Source: Euborellia annulipes (lineage: Eukaryota > Arthropoda > Insecta > Dermaptera > Anisolabididae). From it: a stretch of 64,000 bases of DNA. Under the pieces are notes generated by a model. That model did not search any database. It saw only the letters and a program-made list of their open reading frames with translations, and was not told the DNA's origin. Positions within the stretch are counted from its first letter, which is position 1; each line of letters starts with the position of its first letter. Below, piece by piece: positions 32,722-44,700 of this stretch. A program made the translations under genes and the position numbers. Location: NCBI GenBank assembly GCA_023213315.1, contig JAKCPI010002423.1:124001-188000 (forward strand), written 5' to 3'.

Positions 32722-35700
32722 TCAGTCAAATTTCAGTTCTCGCTTGCATATTGGACAATGAACAGACGTCTTAAGGCATTGTCTTAAACACTCGCCGTGG
32801 AACAAATGATGACATGGAGTAATTCTTGCAAGTCGCATTGACGACAAGCATACGGCACACACGTCATCAAACTCAATAAGTTCCTCTTTCAACGCGTATC
32901 GAAATTGTGATAAAAGAGCTCGTTCTTTGTTTAAGGCTGCAACACACTCCTCACGCATCTGCATGGCTCTTAGATAGACGTTCAAGTAGATGGCAAAAAG
33001 AACGAACTTGTAGTGACCCTGCATCATCAAGGTGGCTGCCAGAAGAGCTGAAGCAGTTACAGTGAACGCCCTGGCGATGACAGGTGCCCAGAGAAGCTCA
33101 AGAGCCTCCAACGCGCCTAATTGAAGCCACAGTAAAAGCGTTGGAAACATTTCGACAATCACCTGAAAAAAAAAAAAGAATTATTGACTAGATTCTCTAA
33201 AATTATCGTAAAATATGTAATGTGAAGGTCAGCACCCAGAAGTGAGTAAAACAGACTCCTTAAGGTGCGGGTCTCGAAAAGCCGTTAGACGACGATTGAC
33301 TACCGATTTACTCTAGACGGCAAGAGATGGCGTTAGTTTTTCTCATAGAGATACAAGGGATTTATTCCATTTCATTTGAAAGATTCCAGCTAATTAATTA
33401 AGGGTAAAAAATTAATTATTTTTTAACACAATTATTAGTAATTTAATCATCTATAAGATATAGAGCGAATTTTTTAAAAATATTTTTTATTTAATACGAT
33501 TAATCTAAAAAAAAAATGTATTTTTTCGAAAATCAAGAAAAGGGCTTCTATAAGTTGTAGACATTTTAAATAGCTTTAATTTCAAAAAAATTTGAGGTCG
33601 ATAGCTTTAAAATTGTGGCGGCTGCAATCTCCCAAAATTAGCACCCCGAGACGCGCACCTTAAACAAACATTTCGGCTAATTTAATTGCGCCAAAATTAG
33701 CCGAAACGTTTTGTTTAAGGAGTCTGTTTACTCAATAGAGGCTACTTTCCTGGCTGTTGTCCACATTACATCTCATTTATATCATTTATCGTAAAATAAA
33801 ATCATTCACCTTTTCAGTGGCCATATAGTAAAGCCAGGTGATGGCCATATACAACGCAGAAGGCCTATAATTGTCCAGTCCTTGTTCCAAGCCAAATACA
33901 AGCAACATAAACACCACAGTCATGACAAAAGTGACCGCCTTGGTCCATTCGAGGACGATTTTGGTAGCCGACATGGCGAGATGTTTAACATTCGATTGTT
34001 CGGTGACCATCACATAGGGCGACCAGTCTTCTTTATTGATTAATTCTCTAATGTATCCAACACAGTAGGCTATCACATTGTAGAACATTAATGAATATAA
34101 TGATGTCATCCGCTGGCCGGGCAATAATACTTTATCGCAAAGAGTGAAAAATACCAACTGAAAAAAAAAACAATTTTAGTAAAAGAAAGGGTTTTTGAAA
34201 ATACAGTTGCCGGGTCCCGAGGCCAGGGACGTCATTTCAGTATTTGCTTGGGGGGGGGGGGGGTTAATTTCCTGTGCTCCTTAATTTATGTATAAATATA
34301 TATAATTACTAATCGTTGATTGTTTGGGCTGGAGGTTGAGATTGATAAATAGTAGAAGAATATGCTGCACTGATGATGGGTGGCGTTTTGCAACCCGAAA
34401 TATTTGCAAATAAATAGTGTGTATGGTGGAAAAAGAGGCGCTGGTTTTCTTCTCCTATTTATCAATATATAATTACTATTAGGAGAATTTTTAAATATAG
34501 ACCACATTTTTGTATTAATTATTTATTAAAAATATATAAATGACTGTAGGCACTACAAGGTTCTCTTACCTGCTTAAAAGTTGTGCAGCCGTTCTCACAG
34601 TACTTGTGTCGAATATATTTAGTTTCCGATTGCACCTTAGTTTACAAGCTTGGATTTTAAATGTTGACTGCTTGAAATATGCTCTGGTTCATTTTTAAAA
34701 ATTTTAATCTCATACTTGGACATTTTATGCACAATTGAGTATCGAAATAAATCAAAATGTCTTAAGAATTGGAAAATAAATCATTGGACTGCCTAAAAGG
34801 GTTCGAGGGGACCCCCTTTTGAATCGAAATTAACATAAAAATCCCTATAGGAAATTAACATTAGGCCTATGAGAGAAGGCGGAGAGACAGGCGATAATGT
34901 TTGCAAGTGGAGAGAGAGATATATATATGTTTTCTCCTAAGCAATTAAAGACACAAATAAATGGGAATTTAAATAATAATTGATTTTTAATCTAATAAAA
35001 AGAAAAAGATTTAAATTCCGTTACCATGGCAACCATTTCTATCTTTCCTATGAAGAACAAGAGTAAAGTGGTCTCCAGAAGATTTCAACGGCAAAATGAG
35101 AATATACATTTTAAAGAGCATCTAAAAAATAATTGATTTTTGAATTTTAAAAAAAAATCCTTGGAGGGAATTTTGAGAAAATCGAAAAAAACTGAAAAAG
35201 TACATCAGTAAAGTACTAGTACTTTTTGGCCGATTTTGTTCAAAAGCTTATTTTGAGCGTGTGGGAAGGTACCTAAGTTAAATATAAAATTTCAATCCGG
35301 TAGCTCAATTCCTTCATGCTAAAAGAACAAGAGTAAAGTGGTCTCCAGAAGACTTCAACGGCAAAATGAGAATATACATTTTAAAGAGCATCTAAAAAAT
35401 AATTGATTTTTGAATTTTAAAAAAAATCCTTGGAGGGAATTTTGAGAAAATCGAAAAAAACTGAAAAAGTACATCAGTAAAGTACTAGTACTTTTTGGCC
35501 GATTTTGTTCAAAAGCTTATTTTGAGCGTGTGGGAAGGTACCTAAGTTAAATATAAAATTTCAATCCGGTAGCTCAATTCCTTCATGCTAAAAATCTGTC
35601 CACACATACATACACACACACACACACATACATACACACAGACCAATTTGCGGGACCCACTTTTTTGGACTCAGGGGACCTCAAAACATGTATATCCATC

Positions 35701-38700
35701 AAAATCTCGACATCGAATTTTTGACATGATCGCAATACTTTCTCTCTCTATATATTTCATATATAGGCTAAGAGAAAGTAAAATATATAAATACTGTAGG
35801 CCTACAAGGTTTTACTGCTTATTGTGCAGCCGTTCTCAAGTACTGTGCACTTGCTCTGATTCAAGTTTACAAGCTTATTACTTGAATCGAATTGCTCCGG
35901 TTCAAGTTTACAAGTTTTATTACTTGAATCTGAGCAAGTTGGTATCCAAATGGCTTAAATAAAATAAATCATCGGACTGCCTGGGGTCCGAGCCCGCGAC
36001 GTTAGGTATAGAAGGTAGGTACGCTATACACTATCTTCTATGCCAGGGGTTCATGGGCGTACCCAGCGAGGAGCAGGGGGCAGCTCCCCCCCCCTAGAAG
36101 CAACAAAAAAAAAAATTAAATGTTTATAAAGTGATGAAACGAAACAAAATTGGTGGTTGGCGACGGGGAATGATTCTTTTTGTTAGGGCTCGAGGGTTTT
36201 TAGGCCTTTAATTCGAAGGCTTTACCCCTCTATATAAAAAATAGCTATATCACAATCTGAACGACCATGATCTGCCCCCCCCTGGACGACCATGATCTGA
36301 CCATGCCCCCCCCCCCCCCTAGATTTGATCCTGGGTACGCCCATGCAGGGGTTCCCAAACTTTTTTGGTTTCCGGTGCCCTTAATATCAGAATTTGTTTA
36401 TTAAAGCTTTTGTGGTTTGAATTATTATTATTATTAGAGGAAGTTTTAGTTATAGTCCACATTTTTGTATTAAATGATTTATTAAAAATATACAGTACAG
36501 TATTTATATTTTTAATAAATAATTAATAACAAAAATGTGGTCTATAACTAAAAATTTCCCTAATAATAATATCAGAATTTTTCCGTGCGGACCCATATCA
36601 AATCTCAGGGCCAAGGGCGTCCGCAGGATTTTTTGCAGGGGGGGGCAAGTCACTTCCAGATAAGTTAAAAAAAACGTACTTTGATATTAATAATGTTATA
36701 CATCTCTTAGTATTTAAAACTTTCTCACCGCGGCAAGGTGGATGTATAATGAGAAAGGTTTTTTTGCATTTTTTTTTGTTTTATACATTTTTTGTATCAT
36801 TTTAATTTTCCTGGTTGCCCCCCCCCCCTGCGAACGCCCATGCTCAGGGCATACCTTATGACTTTAATTTTTCGACTAATACCGAAAAATTAAAAGCGAA
36901 TATTATTTTTTTCCAATAATATAAAATGTGGGTGATGTGCTTGGTTAGATTAAAAATAAATTAAACACGTATTTCGTGTAAGCGCAGCTTACGCTTATGA
37001 ACGTGCTGGTTATATTTACGTTGGCCCGAATAAAATATTAATATTATTAATACATGTCTAATATTTTGTATAGGGAAATTTTCACTGCGCCCCAAGAGAA
37101 CAGCCACAGCGCCCACACTTTTTTTTTGTCTTTTCGGCATTTTAGGTCATATAGACTTTTTAGACGAAACTTGGTATACAAATATTATAGGTCCCGAACA
37201 CATTTATTTATAAAAACAAACACTTATTGTTCACTAATCTAAAAATGACTTACTTGATTCACCATCGTGCTAATATTATGCATTTTTAAGAAGACTTTTT
37301 CGGCTCTTTGGATCGGCGCATAAACTCGTAGAAATAAACCTTGGAAAGGTCGAATCACCCGTTCGAATGTTGCTGGGAAAAAAAAATTATAAAAATTTCA
37401 AGACATAATCAAATTAAAAAAAAAAAACGGAAAGTTTTGTAACTCGATTGTTTTGAAAGGTTTCAACTCCGTTTTTAATATTAATTTGACGCGAATAACA
37501 ATTTCAAGATGCCATCATAATTAAAAAAATAATTAAAATGCCCAAGTAAATTTTCTTTGGAGAAATCAAGTCACGTGTGATTGACATTAAAGAACATCTT
37601 CAGGGTATAAAAACGAACGTCCTGAGGACCAGGACGCAGAAGCTACATCAATAGGGGAAGAGAAGAGACAAGTAGCGTAATCGCCATTCACCAAGGGTAA
37701 GTAACAATTTCTTTATAAAAATGTTTCTTATTTTCACAACACCCACTTGACTCTAGGTTTTTGAGCTGAATATTCAAATAAAGTTTTCTAGAATACGAAA
37801 TTTCGATTTTTTAAATTGATAACGCTAAGAACGGTGGTTTTATTATAATTATGTATTATTAATAGACAGTAGAAACACTATTAAATGAACCTCAAGCCAA
37901 GGGCGGATACAAGGGGAGGGGTAAAGGGGGTAATTACCCCCCTGAGATTAAAAAAAAATACTTTTTTTCGAAAAAAATGTATTTTTAATGTAAAATTTCA
38001 AAAATTAATACTTAAAAATGTGATTTATATTTATATTCTGGCAAACAAGTACAGAATGCGCCTTTAAATTACCGAAATTAAGAAAAAAATGTGTGCTGTA
38101 CGACCAGTCACTCCAGATTACCCCCCCCCCCCCCCCCCCCCCGAGAAACACCTATGGATCCGCCACTGCCTCAAGTATTTGGAATTCCAATTATCCGATC
38201 GCTGGAGCTCAGTCCCAGTTTATTTTTCTACTTTTATTTTATTTTGTTTCAATAAATTTTATTTTTTTTAAATTTGATTTAGTTTTTATTTGATTATCTG
38301 GATAATTGAGTTTTTTCTGTACATAGGGGTTGAAAATGGGGGAGGGAGGAGGCGAGAGTATATTGCCTATCCCCCCCCCCCTCCTGGAATTGCTTAGGAG
38401 CAAAAGTTTATGAAGGGAATATAAATTATACACTAGGTTACGTGTTTCAATTTCAAATTTCAATTTGAAACACCTAACCTAGTGTATACACTTTAAAATA
38501 TAGCCTGATTTAAATGCCCTATAATACTAAGTTTCAACTAGTGCCAACGGTCGCCAATATCAATTTAATAAAATTTTCTGTAATAAAAAAAAATGTTAAA
38601 ATTTCTTTTAAATTTTCTTATTTTTAATTTTATACAAATTACAGTAATTAGATAACTTTTCACAATACTGTAATATCTTTATATGTCGAAAAAGACTTAC

Positions 38701-41700
38701 CCCCCCCCGGGGGGGGGAGGGAAAAAAAAAAATTCAGAAATATACTTAAATGCAGTTCTAATCAACTAAAATTTTTCCGAATAACCTCAAAATACAATTT
38801 TTTTGATTAATGTACTGCCTTCGAAGAAATTAAAATCATTAATCATCTCAGTGATCGAAATGGTATTTTTATTTAAATAACTTCGCTTATATTTAGTTAA
38901 ATTGGGAATCATGATATATCAGAGTAAAAAGATTTTTTTTTGCTTACTCACCTGAACATTTCCGGAAAAATGGAACGGCACCATTAAGGGGGTATTTGTA
39001 ATTGGCGGAGATGACGACAGGGAGGACGAGACATGAATATCCAAGGCCTACGCTTCCCACGAGGATCGAGGCCTGTGAGCGCGCAAGGTAGGGTAGCAAG
39101 GCCACCAGCGACAACAAACACACTGCAAAAAAAAAAATATATATTAACACGTTGACTGCCAACTACGAGATAACTCGTATATTCCGTTCTTTGCTAGGAC
39201 GCCGACTACGAGTTATCTCGTACTGTGTTTACTTGCCATTGTCGCGTAGCTACGCTTAAACTCGTAGCATATCAGTGCTAATATGGATAGATGGCTTCTG
39301 GGAAGAGAACAAAAAATCAATGTTGGCGACATGAACAGAATTTTTTTTTTCAGTCAGTGGTCTTTTCTTATCCATATTGGTTTCTTGATAATTTAATTTT
39401 AACAATAATTATAAAACAACACACTCAAGAAAGACGTAAATGTGAAGCACTCGACAATATCTGATATACTACTGACGAATATGAACGCAAATATCTGATT
39501 CAGCTTTAGCGAAGCGACAAGTCTAAACTTGTCTGTGTACGAATTAACTCGTAGTTGGCTTCCGCGAAGAGATTTCTGTTACATAAGCCAACTACGAGAT
39601 AATTCGTATGCCTATTTTTTAAAAAATACATTTTCTATGCTTTTTGATGATTACTATGTAATATAATTATAGTCTTTAATAATATAAAATGATTAAATGC
39701 AATTGGCTTTTTAGACCGGAATTCTGAGAATGGTCGTGGCAGTCAACGTGTTAATATTATTATAATAAATATATACTTAATAATTAAAAATATGATGATT
39801 ATATATTAAATATAATAATTAAAAATTAATAATATATACTTAATCTAAAATGCTTCCAAATATAGGATATGCAACCAAATATCATCGCGAATCTTGATGG
39901 TTGCATAACTACATGGCGAATGTCTCATGAACAAAATAAATTCCTTCGTTTTTTTTTACTTTTTTTTTAATAAAATTATGGAACAACAATCAAGTTTACC
40001 AAATTAAGAAAAAAATATAAAAAAAAGCAATTTCAAATTCCAATAAAACTAGAAATTTATTATTTAGAATCTTTTATTGATTACCTTAAATAATACATAA
40101 TTAATAAAACTAATAAGAATTTAATAACCCTATCTTCCTCAATTTTAATTATGCTTAAAGCTCCGCATCTTGTGCAAGGGAGATACAAGGGGGTGTAAAG
40201 GGGGTAATCACCCCCCCCCCGAAATTTTAAAAAATACTTTTTTTTCGAAAAAAAATTTATTTTTAATGTAAAATTTTAAAATTAATACTGAAAAATTTGA
40301 TCTGGCAAACAATTACAGAATGCGCCTTTAAATTACCGAAATTAAGAAAAAAATGGTGTGCTGTGCGACGAGTCACACCAGATTACTCCCCCCTCAAGAA
40401 ACACCTCTGGATCCGCCCTTGATCTTCTGCTAGGGGTTTAATTGGGTGGGCTAATTACGATAGAATAAAGACACGCGCCTTGAATTCTGATTCAAAAGAG
40501 AGATAGATTAAATTGTATCATCTGTCAAAGTTCCTCTGCATATTTCTTTTTCATTTCATAATTACGGTATTTGTCAATCATATTTTTCAGTTCGATTAGG
40601 CCTATATATAAAATATTTAACAAATGTTTGAGTATGTTTAGTCAAATTTGAATTGAATATCTTTTAAATAAAAAATTTCTTCTACAACAAAATTAATTCT
40701 CAAGTTCACCGTGCTCTAATTTACATCATGTAATTAATATTCACTTTTGACCGCGTTTCTATTAGATTTTTATCTGTAATCTATCGTTAATTGAGATCAC
40801 AATAGTAAAAATAGGTCAAGAAAATGGGGAGAAAGAATGAGTCGTTGGTACATCGACCCTCAAATCGAACTCGGTTGGCTGTCCTAAAAATAGTGCCCCC
40901 TCCCTCTCGCTCTCTTCCTTAGTGCAAAACATCTGAATGGACGTCAGGTGATTGCGTGACTTTTTCTAAAGCAACGCCGCAGAAATTCCTCCTTCGCATG
41001 TATTACAAATTTTGTTAAATATAAAGAAATTAATCAGATTCACGTGGGGGAGAAGAAGAGAATGCCAACAACACTGAGACACAACTACAAATGTGGATAT
41101 CCGTAAATAACGAAGAATATTTTTCATAATGGGATCTTCCGAGATGAAATTCTGGACACTTTGTTCTTCCAAGGGCCGGTTGCTTCACATATAATACATG
41201 TATATTTAAACTTTCTCTTTTTATTTGGAAATACATTTTACTAAAGAAAATATGCATGTATTAGGTGTTAAAAAAAAAAAATCAACAATTTTGATGTAAA
41301 GGTGAAATGTTAAATTTCATATTAATGATGACAGTCTTAATATTCTGATGATTGTCCCAAACAGGACAGCATGGGCGTAACTAGGGGGTGCCGGAGGGCC
41401 TGCCCCCAAAAAGCTCCTTGCCACAAGAAAAATTGAGAAAATATGGCTTCCAGGCCCACCTGAGGATAGCTGGTCCCATGGCCCCCCCTCCAGCCAAATT
41501 ATCTAGTTACGCCCATGGTCAGCAGCAAGGGAAAATAAATAAAATTACAATTAGCTGCTCTCTTTTTTTCTCATTAAGTACACATATCATATTTACTATC
41601 AGGGGGTATATAGAAATTTTTTTCGGGGGGGGGGGGGCCTGAACTCAAAAATTTTCTGCGGAAAATTCTTTTTTTTAAGAAACTAAATTTTTTTAACACG

Positions 41701-44700
41701 AAATTTTTGCGGAATATTTTTTCTTTTGAGGAACCAACGTTTTCCATCTTGCGGAAAAATTTGTTGCGCTGTATATCCCTGTTTGGGAAATTTCGGAGGG
41801 GGGCCGGGCCCCCTCAGCCCTCCCCTTCCCCTTATATACGCCCCTGTTTACTATTAAAAGTATAGTAAAATAATGCAATAAAGCGCGACTATGTTTAATA
41901 GCAAATTTGACAACCATTACACCGCCTTGGTTATGGAGGATGCCGAGCCTTGCAGGCTGAAATTTCCTGGACTATTTGAAAACATTTGGCTGGGAGGGGT
42001 TATCAAAAGTGAATGGGAGATTCAACCCCTTTTTACTTTCTCTTACCTATGTATATATGTAATATATATATAGAGAGAAAGTATTGGATTCATGTCAAAA
42101 ATTCGATGTCGAGATTTTGATGGATCTTCACGTTTTGAGGTCCCCTGAATCCAAAAAAGTGGTTTTCGCGACATGGTCTGTCTGTCTGTGTGTCTGTGTG
42201 TGTTCAATTTTAAGCATGAAGGAATTGAGCTACGAGGTTGAAATTTTATATTTAAGTTAAACACCCCCCGGGACCGGAAAAATAAGCTTTTAATCAAAAT
42301 CGGCCAAAGAGTACTAGTACTTTACTGATGTACTTTTTCAGTTTTTTTCGATTTTCTCAAAATTTGCTCCAACGATTTTGATTAAAATTCAAAAATCAAT
42401 TATTTTTTAGATGCTTTTTAAAATGTATATTCTCATTTTCTGATTGAAATCTTCTGAAGACCACTTTACTCTTGTATTTCATAGGGAAGATAGGAGAAAT
42501 GGTTGCCATGGTAACAAAATATAAATATTTTCCCATACTTATAAATTTTACATCTGAATTCAAATGTTCCGTACTGTCGGGAGCTAAATATATGTCGACA
42601 CAAAAAATCTGGTGTGACAAGCACAGAACACAACTTTCGATTACCGAAGGTAAGAGAAAGTTGTGTGCTGTGCGCCAGTCACACCAGATTTTTTTGTTAA
42701 TAAATTTAATAATTCTAAGAAATCCTTTGGAAATTATTAAATAAAACGTTGATTTAGAAAATTTTAAAATCAACAAACTGCTCATATCAATTGTTCTGAT
42801 CTATTTCGAATTCATTAGTGAGTTGATCCTTTGGGTTGACTATCTTCTTACAAAGAATATTTCCATATTGAAATGAAGAAGTTTTTAGTCTGGAATAAAT
42901 TTCTCTATGATGCTCATCCTTCTCTTCACATACCCTGGTACGTTACGTTTTCTTGGACAACCATTGAGAAATCTAAAAGTGGATTTACGCACATACACAC
43001 ACCTTAAGACCCACCCATTTTTAACCTACGCGATTTTCATTTCGAATCATATCTGAAGATGCGTAGAGAGTGAATGAAATTCATCGAAATGCACTCTACG
43101 TCATCCTCATCACTATTATAAATTTTTATTTTTAAAGCGTTAACTTCTAAAAAGAAAATTTTTTATTTTTTTTTCCATTAGCCTAATTTCAATTTTTTTT
43201 TTTTTTGGAATTCTAAAATTAACAAGCAAAAGGATATTGCATTAATTTTTTTGTATATAAATCTTAAAGTTTGTTGTTAGTAATGAAATTTATATAAAAT
43301 GAGAGCGAATATTTCGCAATGAAAGCGAAAAAGTTAAGAATAGATTGGTTTCGAACGTCAACAGTGCGAAAAACATTGAGTGAATGATCGGATACAAGAA
43401 TATTTTAAAATACTCTCATTCTCTATTGATATTTCTTTTATGAAGATTTGCTTTTGAAGAACGAGAAGTCGCAGTTACTATAGATTATTTATAATAAACT
43501 GTTTGTTTTTTTTTGACGCGGTTTTCTTAGATTATAACAAACAAATAAATAAAAGGGCTTTGAAGTTTAATCTAATAGGTAAATAACACTTTCATCTTGT
43601 TGTGTGAAAATTGAAATTATTTTCAAAATGATTTCCCGAGTCGAAATTTAAGTCCAAAGAGTAGATCTTGGGGGTTCAAAGTAGATCTATTCCTGGGCAG
43701 GGGGGGTATATCTCCGGGGTTTAGGCCCTCCAAGGGGTACGGTCCCTTTGCGCACCATAAAATTCTAATAAAAAAATAATTTTCATTGTTAAAATTTCAA
43801 TTAAAAAAATATTTTTCATGAAATTTTTTCTTAAGGGGGCCCTCAAATCTTAAATTTATAGGTGGGGGGGGGCGTATATTATGTAGCCCTCGGGTTCCGC
43901 CAAGTCTGTCTATGTTAAATTAGGTCCGACTTTTAAACCCAAAATGGTACATTTTTACCAGTTCGGAGACGAAAGTCGGACCTAAAGGAAATAAAGGATA
44001 CCATCTCAGGGTCCAATATAAGACCTAGGTCGGCTTACTCTAAATCGGACTTATTCAGATAGGATAAAAATAGTATCCAAATTTCGACTAGGGTATATTT
44101 TTTTTAAATTTCGGTATCTTAGGCCATTTAACTTTAACAATACTCATTAATTTTTAAATACAATATAAAATAATCGTACTCAAATTTTGAGAAAATCGAA
44201 AAAAACTGAAAAAGTGAATCAGTAAAGTGCTAGTACTCTTTGGCCGATTTTGTTCAAAAGCTTCGTGTCACGTCGCATGGGGGTGCCTAACTTAAATATA
44301 AAATTTCAACTTCCTAGCCTTTTCGTTCTTTGAGATATTTTGTTCACAGACACACAGACACACACACACACACACAGACACACACACAGACACACACACA
44401 GACAGACAGACCATGTCGCAAAAACCACTTTTTTTTGGATTCAGGGGACCTCAAAACGTGAAGATCCATCAAAATCTCGACATCGAATGACATGAATCCA
44501 ATACTTTCTCTCTATATATATATTACATATATACATAGGTAAGAGAAAGTAAAAATAATTTTCATTGTTAAAATTTCAATTAAAAAAATATTTTTCATGA
44601 AATTTTTTTCTTAAGGGGGCCCTCAAATCTTAAATTTATAGGTGGGGGGGGGGGCGTATTATTATGTAGCCCTCGGGTTCCGCCAAGTCTGTCTATGTTA

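Noticed and set aside
41370..41517. 8-base target duplication for this MITE copy
   Set aside because: The flanks CAGGACAG and GTCAGCAG do not match well enough; the family's duplication is better shown by the 61459 copy.
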